Assembly: GCF_034676545.1 (NCBI RefSeq)
Contig: NZ_JAUCBZ010000015.1
Location: 3,594,501-3,658,500 of the forward strand
From: Pararhodobacter sp.
Lineage (GTDB): Bacteria; Pseudomonadota; Alphaproteobacteria; Rhodobacterales; Rhodobacteraceae
DNA length: 64,000 bases
Direction: 5' to 3'
Shown: piece after piece, positions 55,874 to 64,000 of the stretch
How the letters are laid out: each line of letters opens with the position of its first letter
Position numbering within the stretch: position 1 is the first letter of the stretch
Made by a program: the position numbers and the translations under genes
Notes under the pieces: generated by a model
What the model was told of the DNA's origin: nothing
The model's input: the letters and a program-made list of their open reading frames with translations, nothing else
Database searches by the model: none

Positions 55874-57346
55874 TTATCCCCCCTGCCGTCCGCCGGGTTG
55901 CGACAGGCGCTCCAGCAGGCGCGCGGGCACAAGATCCTGGCTCAACTGCGCCAGAATGCGGGTCTTGACCTCGGCAGGCATCCGGTTGTTGGCCTCGACG
56001 CGGGCAATCAACTCGGCGCGCTGTTCGGGTGCCAAGGGCACCAGATCCGGGGTTGGCGGGATAATCGCGGCGGCTTCGGCGCGTTGCGGGCGCACCTTGA
56101 TCCCTGCGCCCAGCAAGGGATTGCGCGCCGCCACGATCTCGCGGCCGACCAAGGCGGGCGGCACACGGATCAACACGCTGTCGCCCTGACGGCGCACGAC
56201 CTCGACGGTCGCCGCCTCCAAGCGGTCATCCTCGGCCAATACCAACACGCCACCACCCGCCTCAACCGCCGCGGCGGGCACGCGGGCGACGTCGTGCAAC
56301 GCGGGTTCTTCGGTGCGCACGGTGACAAAATCGCCCGGCCTGAAGCCGCGCGGCGCGTCGATCACGGCATAGACCAGCCGCCCCGACTGCCCCTCACCGA
56401 CCGAGGGGCTGGCGCGGCTCAAGGTCCCCGGCGAGGTGATCTCCAACCCGCCCAGCTCCAGCGCAATCTGCGCGGGCGCCGCGATCAACGCGCCCTGTGG
56501 GTCCAACAGGCGCAGATATTGCGCGGTGGAGAGGCGAAACGCGACCTCCAGCGACTCGGGGTCGATCACCTGCGCCAGGCGCTCGTTGGTGCTCACATGA
56601 CCGCCCGCCACGGCACTCGTCTCACTGAGTACGCCGCCAAAGGTCGCGCTGATTTCGGTTTCTGCCACGCGACGCTCGGCCTCGGCCAGATTGATCCGCT
56701 GCCGATCCAGCGAGGTCTGCGCCTGCGCAAAGCGCGCCTCGGCCTGCGCTTCGGCCTGCATCCGGGCGATGACGGCGGCGCGCGCGGCGGCAAAGGCCAG
56801 TTCCGCCTCCTCGACGGTGGCCTCGGTGGCAACGCCGCGTTCCGTCAGGCTTTGCCGACGCTCGAACGCGCGCTGGCGCAGTTCGGCCTGAGCGGCAGCC
56901 TCGGCCCGATCCAGCCGCGACAATTCCAGCGCGCGCTCTGCATCCTCCAACTCGGCCTGCGCACGCGCCAGATCAATGCCGACCAACGACAGCGCGGCCT
57001 GCGCGTCCGCCGGGTTCAACCGGATCAGAACCTGACCCGCTTCGACCGTTGCGCCATTCTCGAACCCCTCCGCCAATTCGATGATCCGGCCCGAGGACGT
57101 GGCGCGCAACTCCAGCGTGCGCCGCGAGACAACCTCGCCAAAGGCTGACAGGATCGGCGACACTTCGCCCGGCTGAATTGTCAGGACACGGGCGGTAAAT
57201 ACGCGCTCGCGCACCGTGCGGGGCCGATCCTCTTGGGCGGCGCGTTCGGCCAGTGTGTCGCGCACCATGCCGCCCGCCAAGGCCAACAGGCCCAGCGCCA
57301 TTGCGCCCAGAAACACGGCGACAAGACTGCGGGTCAGAAATCGCAT
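55874..57346 (-). CDS. RND efflux periplasmic adaptor (membrane fusion protein)
   Basis: The 490-residue protein has an N-terminal membrane anchor (about residues 8-27) and a lipoyl-like half (SAFGEVVSRRTLELRATSSGRIIELAEGFENGATVEAGQVLIRLNPAD). A long alpha-helical hairpin rich in Ala, Glu and Arg (about residues 105-215) precedes the second lipoyl half (ATFGGVLSETSAVAGGHVS). A beta-barrel domain follows, and the C-terminal tail of about 100 residues is longer than usual. The ATG at 57346 is used. It forms the front of the pump operon and couples the permease to an outer-membrane channel encoded elsewhere. Confidence 0.9.
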   Translation of the reverse strand: MRFLTRSLVAVFLGAMALGLLALAGGMVRDTLAERAAQEDRPRTVRERVFTARVLTIQPGEVSPILSAFGEVVSRRTLELRATSSGRIIELAEGFENGATVEAGQVLIRLNPADAQAALSLVGIDLARAQAELEDAERALELSRLDRAEAAAQAELRQRAFERRQSLTERGVATEATVEEAELAFAAARAAVIARMQAEAQAEARFAQAQTSLDRQRINLAEAERRVAETEISATFGGVLSETSAVAGGHVSTNERLAQVIDPESLEVAFRLSTAQYLRLLDPQGALIAAPAQIALELGGLEITSPGTLSRASPSVGEGQSGRLVYAVIDAPRGFRPGDFVTVRTEEPALHDVARVPAAAVEAGGGVLVLAEDDRLEAATVEVVRRQGDSVLIRVPPALVGREIVAARNPLLGAGIKVRPQRAEAAAIIPPTPDLVPLAPEQRAELIARVEANNRMPAEVKTRILAQLSQDLVPARLLERLSQPGGRQGG

Positions 57347-57427
57347 AACTGAGCTTTCAAGGTTCAAACCCTATACGTTGGCGTCGGCGGTTTGGATGAC
57401 CGCGCAAGGATTAAACGAAGCACCCCA

Positions 57428-57970
57428 TCATTTCCGTCGCAAATGTTCATCCAATCGCGGCATTATTTCGACAAAATTGCAGGGGCCGTGCCGATAGTCG
57501 AGTTGCCAGACCAGAATTTCGTCCCACGCATCCTTGCAAGCCCCGGGACTGCCCGGCAGCGCAAACAAATAGGTGCCATTTGCCACGCCGCCCGTCGCAC
57601 GGCTTTGCACCGCCGATGTGCCGATCTTCTGCATGGAAACCATGGTGAAAATCGTGCCGAACGCCTCGATTTCCTTTTCGTAGACATCGCGGTGCGCCTC
57701 GACGGTCACGTCGCGCCCGGTCAAACCCGTGCCGCCGGTGGACAGGATCACGTCGATCTCGGGGTCCAGCGTCCAGCTGCGCAGTTGCGCGGCGATTTGA
57801 TCCCGCGCGTCGCGGATGATCGCGCGACCAGCAAGGATATGCCCCGCCTTTTGCAACCGCTCGACCAGAACATCACCCGAGCGATCCTCGGCCAGACTGC
57901 GCGAATCCGACACCGTCAGCACCGCGATCCGGACCGGCATGAACGGTTTGCTCTCGTCAATACGTCCCAT
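57428..57970 (-). CDS. moaB: Molybdenum cofactor biosynthesis protein MoaB
   Basis: The 180-residue MoaB/MogA-fold protein contains AVLTVSDSRSLAEDRSGDVL, the molybdopterin-binding STGGTGLTGRDVT and FALPGSPGACKDAWDEIL. MoaB-type proteins adenylylate molybdopterin or assist in cofactor assembly. A GGAAGGG site precedes the ATG at 57970. It lies between the uracil-DNA glycosylase and the efflux adaptor on the same strand. The window also encodes a molybdenum hydroxylase subunit about 21 kb away, a possible consumer of the cofactor. Confidence 0.9.
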   Translation of the reverse strand: MGRIDESKPFMPVRIAVLTVSDSRSLAEDRSGDVLVERLQKAGHILAGRAIIRDARDQIAAQLRSWTLDPEIDVILSTGGTGLTGRDVTVEAHRDVYEKEIEAFGTIFTMVSMQKIGTSAVQSRATGGVANGTYLFALPGSPGACKDAWDEILVWQLDYRHGPCNFVEIMPRLDEHLRRK

Positions 57971-58029
57971 GGGTTTCCCTTCCTTGGCACCAAATTCCGC
58001 CAAGGATTGAACACCGTACAGGCCCGGCG

Positions 58030-58848
58030 TCAATGCGGGTCACGGTCGCCGCCCTGCAACCGCGCCTTGATGGCCAGCAAATCGGCCCAAGCCTCGCGTT
58101 TGGCCTCGGGGTTGCGCAACAGGCTGGCAGGGTGAATCATCGGCATCGCGGCGATCCCCTGCGCCGTGGTCCACCGTCCGCGCAGCTTGGTGATCCCGCG
58201 TTTCCCCAACAGCGCCGCGCAAGCAACATTGCCGACCAGCACCAGAACCTCCGGCGCGGCCAGTTCGATATGACGCAGCAGGAATGGGCGCAACATGGCC
58301 AATTCGTCTGGCGTTGGCTCTCGGTTCGCGGGCGGGCGCCAGGGCACGGTGTTGGTGACGTAAAACGAGGCGTTCGGGTCGGGGCTGCCGCGCGACAGGC
58401 CGATCGCCGCGAACATCTGGTCCAGCAACTGCCCGGCCTTGCCGACAAACGGACGCCCTTGCCGGTCCTCATCCGCGCCCGGCCCCTCGCCGATGATCAT
58501 CAGCCGCGCGTTGGGGTTGCCATCCGAGAACACGCAATTCCTGGCCCCGCGCCGCAGCTCGCAATAGGGAAACTCTTGCAGCGCCTCGGCCAATGCTGGC
58601 AAGTCCTGGGCGGCAAGGGCAAGTCGCGTGGCCTCGGCCACCGCATCCGGGCCGTCATCAGGAGCCGCCGCCACTGGCGTTCTGGCGCCAGACACCTGCG
58701 GCGCGGCGCGCTGTGCCTCGGCGTCAAGCCGTTCCTCGACGCGCGCGAAACGGTCGACCGGTTCCGCCAGAACCGCGTCCGTTACGCCCAATTCGACCTG
58801 CCACTCCAACAGGGCGCGGGCCAGATGCCAGTCAATCGCTATCGTCAT
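58030..58848 (-). CDS. Family 4-type uracil-DNA glycosylase
   Basis: The 272-residue protein removes uracil from DNA. The catalytic region is MIIGEGPGADEDRQGRPFVGKAGQLLD, followed by YVTNTVPWRPPANREPT and the distal MIHPASLLRNPEAKREAW. Cysteines at FPYCELRRGARNC and NVACAALLG may bind the iron-sulfur cluster of this family, although the spacing is the divergent alphaproteobacterial version. The first 90 residues are variable and Ala-rich. The ATG at 58848 begins MTIAIDWHLARALLEW; the much longer open frame upstream lies antisense to pyrB and is not coding. Confidence 0.87.
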   Translation of the reverse strand: MTIAIDWHLARALLEWQVELGVTDAVLAEPVDRFARVEERLDAEAQRAAPQVSGARTPVAAAPDDGPDAVAEATRLALAAQDLPALAEALQEFPYCELRRGARNCVFSDGNPNARLMIIGEGPGADEDRQGRPFVGKAGQLLDQMFAAIGLSRGSPDPNASFYVTNTVPWRPPANREPTPDELAMLRPFLLRHIELAAPEVLVLVGNVACAALLGKRGITKLRGRWTTAQGIAAMPMIHPASLLRNPEAKREAWADLLAIKARLQGGDRDPH

Positions 58849-58965
58849 GTGCTTGACCCTACTGCATCCCACGCGCCGCGCCAATGAGTTGTGCACCCGC
58901 CAGCGCGCTTGACCGCAAACAGCGGTCTTTCTATACCCCGGCAGCGCCAGTGATTGGGGGACATG

Positions 58966-59907
58966 ATGAGTTTCACGCAACGCCATCTGCTGGGGATCGA
59001 GCCCCTTCACCCGACCGAGATCACGACCCTGCTTGATCTTGCCGAGGTCTACGCCGGGCAAAACCGCTCCGAGCACAAGCACTCGGATGTGCTGCGCGGC
59101 ATGACGCAAATCAACATGTTCTTCGAGAATTCCACCCGCACGCAGGCCAGCTTTGAACTGGCGGGCAAGCGTCTGGGGGCCGATGTGATGAACATGGCGA
59201 TGCAATCCTCCAGCGTGAAAAAGGGCGAGACGCTGATCGACACCGCGCTGACCCTGAACGCCATGCACCCCGATCTGCTGGTCGTGCGCCATCCCTCCTC
59301 GGGTGCGGTCAACCTGCTGGCCGAAAAGGTCAATTGCGCCGTGCTGAACGCGGGTGACGGCAAGCATGAGCACCCGACGCAAGCCTTGCTGGACGCCCTG
59401 ACCATCCGCCGCAAGAAAGGCCGTTTGCACCGGCTGACCGTGGCGATCTGTGGCGATATCGCGCACAGCCGCGTGGCGCGCTCCAACTTGATATTGCTGG
59501 GAAAAATGGAAAACCGCGTGCGCCTGATCGGCCCGCCAACCCTGATGCCCGCCGGCGTGGCCGAGTTCGGCTGCGAGGTCTATGACGACATGCGCGAGGG
59601 GTTGCAGGATGCCGATGTGGTGATGATGCTGCGGCTGCAAAAAGAGCGGATGGATGGCGGTTTCATCCCCTCCGAGCGCGAATATTACCACCGCTACGGG
59701 CTGGATGCCGAGAAACTCGCCCACGCCAAGCCCGACGCCATCGTCATGCACCCCGGCCCGATGAATCGCGGCGTCGAGATCGACGGCACGATTGCCGATG
59801 ACATCAACCGCTCGGTGATTCAGGAGCAGGTGGAAATGGGCGTTGCGGTGCGTATGGCGGCGATGGATCTTCTGGCGCGCAATCTGCGGGCGGCGCGGGC
59901 AGCATGA
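58966..59907 (+). CDS. pyrB: Aspartate carbamoyltransferase catalytic subunit
   Basis: PyrB joins carbamoyl phosphate and aspartate in the second step of pyrimidine synthesis. The 313-residue enzyme has the carbamoyl-phosphate loop FFENSTRTQASFE, HPTQALLDALT, and the aspartate-site HPGPMNRGVEID. A GGGGGA site stands at correct spacing for the ATG at 58966; another ATG three bases earlier is too close to it. No pyrI regulatory-chain gene is adjacent. Its stop overlaps the start of the next gene by four bases. Confidence 0.95.
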   Translation: MSFTQRHLLGIEPLHPTEITTLLDLAEVYAGQNRSEHKHSDVLRGMTQINMFFENSTRTQASFELAGKRLGADVMNMAMQSSSVKKGETLIDTALTLNAMHPDLLVVRHPSSGAVNLLAEKVNCAVLNAGDGKHEHPTQALLDALTIRRKKGRLHRLTVAICGDIAHSRVARSNLILLGKMENRVRLIGPPTLMPAGVAEFGCEVYDDMREGLQDADVVMMLRLQKERMDGGFIPSEREYYHRYGLDAEKLAHAKPDAIVMHPGPMNRGVEIDGTIADDINRSVIQEQVEMGVAVRMAAMDLLARNLRAARAA

Positions 59908-60467
59908 GCCCGGTTGCGGCGGGCGAGCGCGGGGTCTTGCGGGTGTTCGCCGTTGATCTGCCCGAGGCCGAGATCGGCGCATTTCTGGCGTTTGACCGGG
60001 CGTCCGGGTTCTCCGCGCCATTCGCACACGCCCTGGTGCCAGGTCTCACCCTCGACCCTGATTTCATTGCGGTGTTTCCGGTCCGCCACCTGCCGACCCT
60101 TGGCCACAAGGATCTGTTGGATTACGTCTCACAGACAGCCTTCAAGCCCGCCGATTTGGCCCACAACGCCAAAGCCCTGCGCGCCGAGGCCGGCTGGGTG
60201 GTCCTGATCTGGTCCGATGCATTTGGTGATCGCGCCGCCACGCTGACCCCCGCGCTGCCCATCCGACCCGTCGCCACCCTGCGCATGACCGACCCGGCCC
60301 CGCGTGATCGGTCCACCGCGCGCGTCTGGGTTGTGCCAAAGCGCAATGCCCGCATGGCAGCACCCCCCGGCACGCAGGTGCGCAGGCGGAATGCGGCCAC
60401 CGGATTGGCGCTGATCACGATGGTTCTGCTTGCTTTTGCGTTGGTTTACATCGGCGTGCCCCAATAG
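59904..60467 (+). CDS. Conserved hypothetical tail-anchored protein downstream of pyrB
   Basis: The 187-residue protein is mostly soluble and ends in a single hydrophobic helix (about residues 165-183; TGLALITMVLLAFALVYIG), predicting a C-terminally anchored membrane protein facing the cytoplasm. It contains ALVPGLTLDPDFIAVFPVRHL and basic segments just before the anchor (PKRNARM and QVRRRNA). No known domain is recognised. The ATGA overlap with pyrB implies co-translation, an arrangement I associate with Rhodobacterales, but its function is unknown. Confidence 0.75.
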   Translation: MSPVAAGERGVLRVFAVDLPEAEIGAFLAFDRASGFSAPFAHALVPGLTLDPDFIAVFPVRHLPTLGHKDLLDYVSQTAFKPADLAHNAKALRAEAGWVVLIWSDAFGDRAATLTPALPIRPVATLRMTDPAPRDRSTARVWVVPKRNARMAAPPGTQVRRRNAATGLALITMVLLAFALVYIGVPQ

Positions 60468-60543
60468 CGCGCCAGCCCCGAACCATCTTGAACCCCGCCG
60501 CGACGCCGATAAACTGCCGCGCATTTTGATGCAGGAGGCACCC

Positions 60544-61182
60544 ATGAGCACCACGCAATCCGGCTGGGACGGAATCCTGGACGACGGCGAAACCATCCTC
60601 TGGCAGGGTCGCCCCGATAGCGTCATCGTCTGGAAAGACCTGCTCTCATTCGAATCGCTCTTTGGCGTGTTCTTTGCCGGTTTTGCGCTGTTCTGGATCA
60701 CCGCAGCCACGTTCATGACCGCCGGGCAACCCTCGTTCCAGGGCAGCGGCGGCATCGACACGGTGTTCAAAGTCTTCCCGCTGTTCGGCCTGCCGTTTCT
60801 GGCGGTCGGCTTGTATATGGTCGTCGGTCGTATCTTCTGGGACGCCTACCAACGCGGGCGCACTTGGTACACGCTGACCGACCGCGCCGCCTATATCGCG
60901 CGCGATGTCTTGGGCCGCCGAACCCTCAAACGGTATGGAACCGACGATATGGACGCCCCGGCACTGCAAGATGACACGCCGGGGTCGGTCATGTTCGCCG
61001 AAGAAATCAGCACCTATCACACCAGCAGCCGCAGCAGCTTCAGCCAGGGTCGCCGCAGCCGCACCCGGACGCAGCGCAAAGCCATTGGCTTCCACCGCAT
61101 CCCGGACGCCCGCGCGGTTTACCGACTGATCGTTGATCTGCGTGCGGCCCACCGAGAAACGCAGGCGTCACCCCCGACTTGA
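60544..61182 (+). CDS. Hypothetical membrane protein with PH-like (YdbS/DUF304-type) region
   Basis: The 212-residue protein has ILDDGETILWQGRPDS at the N-terminus, two transmembrane segments (about residues 40-60 and 80-98), and a downstream TWYTLTDRAAYIARDVLGRRTLKRY that resembles bacterial PH-like membrane proteins. A Ser/Arg-rich stretch (SSRSSFSQGRRSRTRTQRK) follows before a final helix. The start has a GGAGG site. Function is not known. Confidence 0.7.
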   Translation: MSTTQSGWDGILDDGETILWQGRPDSVIVWKDLLSFESLFGVFFAGFALFWITAATFMTAGQPSFQGSGGIDTVFKVFPLFGLPFLAVGLYMVVGRIFWDAYQRGRTWYTLTDRAAYIARDVLGRRTLKRYGTDDMDAPALQDDTPGSVMFAEEISTYHTSSRSSFSQGRRSRTRTQRKAIGFHRIPDARAVYRLIVDLRAAHRETQASPPT

Positions 61183-61311
61183 CGGATAAACCAAACGCGG
61201 GGCGCGTGGTTTCGCACAAACCGGGCGTTTGACGCCGTTACAGCGGGTATTTTCAGGGCCAGCAGGGGCAGCGGCCTTGCTGGCGGGGCAGCACTCACCT
61301 ACATCGGGGGA

Positions 61312-62121
61312 ATGGAAAAACAGCCCTCGCTCGCCTCTCGACTGCTTCGCCGCGCGCCCCGAGTCAACATTGTTCGCCTGCAAGGGGTGATCGCAGCCGA
61401 TGCACGGGGGCGGCTTTCGGATGTCTCCACGGCCCCGGTGCTGGAACGCGCGTTCCGCAGCGGCAAGCCCAAGGCCGTGGCGCTGATCATCAATTCCCCC
61501 GGCGGTTCGCCCGTGCAAAGCGCGCTGATCGGTGCCCGCATCCGGCGCCTGGCCGAAGAAACCCGCACGCCAGTACATGCCTTTGTCGAGGACGCCGCAG
61601 CCTCGGGTGGCTATTGGATCGCCAGCGCCGCCGATGATATCCGCTGCGATGCCGCCTCGATCGTGGGCTCGATTGGCGTGATCTCGTCCGGATTCGGCTT
61701 GCAGGGCGCGATTGGCAAACTGGGCATCGAGCGCCGCATTCATACCGCCGGGCGCTCAAAAAGCCAGATGGATCCGTTTCAAGCGGAAAAGCCCGAGGAC
61801 ATCGAGCGGCTGAACACCTTGCTGGCGCAAATGCACGGCGTGTTCATCGACCACGTCAAGGCGCGGCGCGGCGGCAAACTGAACACCGAGAGTGACCTTT
61901 TTGACGGGCGTTTCTGGCTGGGGGCCGAGGCGGTGCGTCTGGGGCTTGCCGATGATCTGGGCCACGCCGTGCCAACCCTGAAACGGCTCTATGGCAAAAA
62001 GGTCAAATTCCGCGTTTTCGGCCCGCGCCGCAGCGTCATGTCGCGGCTCGGCCTGTCGCTGGCACAGGACGCGCTTGCGGGTATAGAAGAGGCGGCGCTT
62101 TGGGCGCGGCTGGGGATCTGA
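61312..62121 (+). CDS. sppA: Signal peptide peptidase SppA-like S49 serine protease
   Basis: The 269-residue short-form protease uses a Ser-Lys dyad: Ser98 in AAASGGYWIA and Lys150 in GRSKSQMDPF. LIINSPGGSPVQS (oxyanion region) and VGSIGVISSG are also canonical. There is no N-terminal membrane anchor; the start is basic (SRLLRRAPRVN), so it may be peripheral or cytoplasmic. The start is preceded by GGGGGA. It is followed 4 bases after its stop by a small zinc-ribbon gene, and then by an exchanger overlapping that gene: an operon of three. Confidence 0.88.
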   Translation: MEKQPSLASRLLRRAPRVNIVRLQGVIAADARGRLSDVSTAPVLERAFRSGKPKAVALIINSPGGSPVQSALIGARIRRLAEETRTPVHAFVEDAAASGGYWIASAADDIRCDAASIVGSIGVISSGFGLQGAIGKLGIERRIHTAGRSKSQMDPFQAEKPEDIERLNTLLAQMHGVFIDHVKARRGGKLNTESDLFDGRFWLGAEAVRLGLADDLGHAVPTLKRLYGKKVKFRVFGPRRSVMSRLGLSLAQDALAGIEEAALWARLGI

Positions 62122-62125
62122 GCGG

Positions 62126-62323
62126 ATGCTGTTACGAGCCATTGTTCTATTTTTGCTCTTCATCATCGTCATGGCGATGGTGCAAAAAGTCCTGCGCCCC
62201 GGCAGTCGCAACATCCTGTCCGGCCCCAAGGCCTTGGACAAACTGCGTTGCCCAAAATGCAAGCGGGTGAACTTATCCAACAATCCGGCGCCCTGCGCGC
62301 GGGCAGATTGCAGGTATCGTTGA
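62126..62323 (+). CDS. Small membrane protein with a zinc-ribbon tail (65 aa)
   Basis: An N-terminal hydrophobic helix (LLRAIVLFLLFIIVMAMV, residues 2-19) is followed by a basic linker and a four-cysteine tail: CPKC near residue 42, then CARADC near residue 57. This pattern suggests a single-span protein with a small metal-binding knuckle in the cytoplasm. It starts 4 bases after sppA and its TGA overlaps the ATG of the exchanger (TGATG). The family is not recognised by name; conserved placement supports it being real. Confidence 0.72.
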   Translation: MLLRAIVLFLLFIIVMAMVQKVLRPGSRNILSGPKALDKLRCPKCKRVNLSNNPAPCARADCRYR

Positions 62324-63279
62324 TGTTTTTCGACTTTGCAATGATCACCGTTGGTCTGGTTATCTTGGTGTTTGCCGGTGACGCGCTGGTCAAAGGGGCT
62401 GTGAACCTCAGCCTGCGTCTGGGTGTCCCGGCGTTGATCGTCGGCCTGACGGTTGTTGCTTTTGGAACATCCGCGCCCGAGCTTCTGGTCTCGGTCGAGG
62501 CCGTGTTGGGCAATGCCCCGGCACTTGCGCTGGGCAATATCGTCGGCTCGAACATTGCCAACATCCTGCTGGTTCTGGGTGTGCCGGCCCTGATCGCAGC
62601 CGTGCCCGTGTCGCGCGATTTGATGCATGATTACATCATGATGATGGTCGCGACCTTCGGGTTTATCCTGCTCGCGTTCCTCGGGCCGTTTTCCTGGCCG
62701 CATGGCGTGGCGCTGCTGCTCGGCCTCGCCTTCATGCTGTGGAACAGCTACGCAAGGGCCCGCAATCACCGCAACGATGTCGCGGCGTCGGTCGACGACG
62801 GCGAGGTCGATCTTGAAGGCGCCGACCCTGGCATCTCAGGGACGAAAATCGCCTTGTATCTGGCGGGTGGCATCATCGGCCTGCCCATCGGCGCGAATTT
62901 TCTGGTCGATGGCGCGGTGAATGTCGCCACCGCGCTGGGTGTCAGCGAGGCCGTCATCGGCCTGACGCTGGTGGCCGTGGGAACGTCGCTGCCCGAACTG
63001 GCGACCACGGTTGCGGCGGCGTTGCGCCGCGAGGCAGGCGTGGCCATGGGCAACGTGATTGGCTCCAACCTGTTCAACCTGCTGGCCATCATCGGTATCG
63101 CGTCGTTTATCGGTGACATCCCGGTGCCCGAAGAAATGCTGCTGCTGGACCTGTGGGTCATGGCCGGGTCCGGGGCATTGCTGGGGGTCTTTGTGTATAC
63201 CGGCCGCCGCATCAACAGACTGACTGGCATTGGCCTGATCGCGCTCTATGTGCTCTATGTGATCCAACTGTTCCACTGA
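62323..63279 (+). CDS. CaCA-family sodium/calcium antiporter (YrbG-like)
   Basis: The 318-residue protein has ten predicted spans and the two inverted alpha-repeats of cation/Ca2+ exchangers: VAFGTSAPELLVS with GNIVGSNIANILLVLG, and VAVGTSLPELATT with GNVIGSNLFNLLAIIG. A short acidic cytoplasmic loop (SVDDGEVDLEGADPG) joins the halves. The ATG at 62323 overlaps the stop of the zinc-ribbon gene. It exchanges Ca2+ or another cation against Na+ or H+ across the inner membrane; ion preference is not certain. Confidence 0.9.
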   Translation: MFFDFAMITVGLVILVFAGDALVKGAVNLSLRLGVPALIVGLTVVAFGTSAPELLVSVEAVLGNAPALALGNIVGSNIANILLVLGVPALIAAVPVSRDLMHDYIMMMVATFGFILLAFLGPFSWPHGVALLLGLAFMLWNSYARARNHRNDVAASVDDGEVDLEGADPGISGTKIALYLAGGIIGLPIGANFLVDGAVNVATALGVSEAVIGLTLVAVGTSLPELATTVAAALRREAGVAMGNVIGSNLFNLLAIIGIASFIGDIPVPEEMLLLDLWVMAGSGALLGVFVYTGRRINRLTGIGLIALYVLYVIQLFH

Positions 63280-63286
63280 GGCGACG

Positions 63287-64000
63287 ATGACGGGCAAAGC
63301 ACTGATAACCGGAGCCGGGCGGCGGCTTGGCCGTGACATGGCGCTGTTTCTGGCCGCGCGCGGCTATGACGTCGCGCTGCATTACGCGAGCAGCAAACCC
63401 GAGGCCGACGAGATCGCCGGATTGGCGCGGGCGCTGGGCGTTCAGGCGGTGACGCTGCACGCGGATTTGCTGCACGAGGATCAAACCGCGGCGCTGATCC
63501 CGGCGGCGGCCAAGGCGCTGGGTGGGCCGCTGACGGTGCTGATCAACAACGCCTCGATCTTTGAGTATGACACGATCCACTCGGCGACGCGCGCAAGCTG
63601 GGACCGCCATATCGAATCCAACCTGCGCGCGCCGTTCACCCTGACGCAGGCCTTTGCGGCACAGGCCCCCAAGGGGCGGGTCGATGCGAACGCAGAACCC
63701 ATCGCCAGCGGGTTGATCGTGAACATGATTGACCAACGGGTCCGCAAGCTGACGCCGGAATTCATGACCTACACCATCGCCAAGATGGGCCTGTGGGCGA
63801 TGACCCAGACCACGGCGCAGGCGCTGGCTCCCGATATCCGGGTCAATGCCATCGGCCCCGGGCCTACCTTGCAGGGCAGCCGCCAGAGTGCGGAACATTT
63901 CAACCGCCAGCGCCGCCATACCGTGCTGGAGCGCGGCGCAAATCCGTCGGATATCACCGCAGCGCTTGGATATTTCCTCGATGCGCCGGCCGTGACGGGT
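63287..64000 (+). CDS. Short-chain dehydrogenase/reductase, cut by the right window edge
   Basis: An open frame of 238 codons continues past the window. It has the SDR cofactor motif ITGAGRRLG (residues 7-15), INNASIF, and the catalytic YxxxK in FMTYTIAKMGL. The RR in the glycine-rich loop suggests preference for NADPH. The pattern is closest to pteridine-reductase-like (FolM-type) SDRs, with VNAIGPGPTLQG after the active site, but that assignment is tentative. It starts 7 bases after the exchanger stop and may belong to the same operon. Confidence 0.85.
   Translation, partial: MTGKALITGAGRRLGRDMALFLAARGYDVALHYASSKPEADEIAGLARALGVQAVTLHADLLHEDQTAALIPAAAKALGGPLTVLINNASIFEYDTIHSATRASWDRHIESNLRAPFTLTQAFAAQAPKGRVDANAEPIASGLIVNMIDQRVRKLTPEFMTYTIAKMGLWAMTQTTAQALAPDIRVNAIGPGPTLQGSRQSAEHFNRQRRHTVLERGANPSDITAALGYFLDAPAVTG

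Noticed and set aside
58849..60027. N-terminal extension of the uracil-DNA glycosylase to 60027
   Set aside because: The open frame is antisense to pyrB and shows no glycosylase similarity; the ATG at 58848 fits the family.

Overview
The window reads as a chromosomal segment of an alphaproteobacterium of the Rhodobacterales (Rhodobacteraceae/Roseobacteraceae type). The signs are high GC, codon use strongly favouring GC-ending codons, and typical neighbourhoods: tandem glycine riboswitch-gcvTHP, priA/transaldolase/DUF484/xerC, pcs, and pyrB followed by a tail-anchored protein. Most of it is housekeeping sequence. The only clear mobile DNA is at the left edge, where a truncated large serine recombinase abuts a decayed IS3-family transposase next to a tRNA-Ser(GCU).

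Layout. 1-1.9 kb: mobile-element debris and tRNA-Ser. 2.4-4.7 kb: DegP-type protease and a ChaC-like cyclotransferase. 4.8-10.3 kb: glycine riboswitch and gcvT-gcvH-gcvP-panE. 10.4-15.8 kb: valS with a coupled periplasmic rhodanese, then a DEAD-box helicase divergent from a cold-shock protein. 15.9-19.5 kb: a kinase-like P-loop protein, an ArsC/Spx-like protein, hisA, a 12-bp tandem repeat, and an RTX-Hint protein gene. 19.5-20.5 kb: a gene desert of about 1 kb ending at tRNA-Leu(CAA). 20.7-24.4 kb: YqaA-DsbB, a GNAT gene and aspS. 24.5-26.6 kb: an ExeA/GspA-like ATPase divergent from a polyprenyl-phosphate sugar transferase across an AT-rich control region. 26.6-31.7 kb: rhomboid protease, an orphan amino-acid ABC ATPase, and a gamma-glutamylation type cluster (GS-like, GATase, GS-like). 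31.7-38.7 kb: ygfZ, a class V aminotransferase, a lone form II CoxL-like molybdenum hydroxylase subunit overlapping a HisC-like aminotransferase, then a thioesterase and a methyltransferase. 38.7-45.6 kb: priA, transaldolase, DUF484, xerC, phosphatidylcholine synthase, a DMT exporter and ogt. 45.7-50.7 kb: ileS, an unrecognised 417-residue protein and a MarR regulator. 50.7-58.8 kb: yqgE, a DsbD-N-like protein, an RND efflux pair, moaB and a uracil-DNA glycosylase. 59-64 kb: pyrB and two uncharacterised membrane proteins, sppA, a zinc-ribbon mini-protein, a CaCA exchanger and an SDR cut by the right edge.

Six genes (IS3 orfB, RTX-Hint, GNAT, sugar transferase, first GS-like gene, xerC) each lose frame once by one base while both halves keep good family similarity. 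For xerC in particular this looks more like assembly indels than biology, so gene-loss conclusions should wait for read-level checking.

I did not find a convincing new defence or mobile system. The most interesting unexplained items are the 417-residue protein with an internal duplication (48806-50059), the dispersed hairpin element copied behind several genes, the 12-bp tandem array behind hisA, and the repeat-bearing control region at 25.6-25.7 kb.
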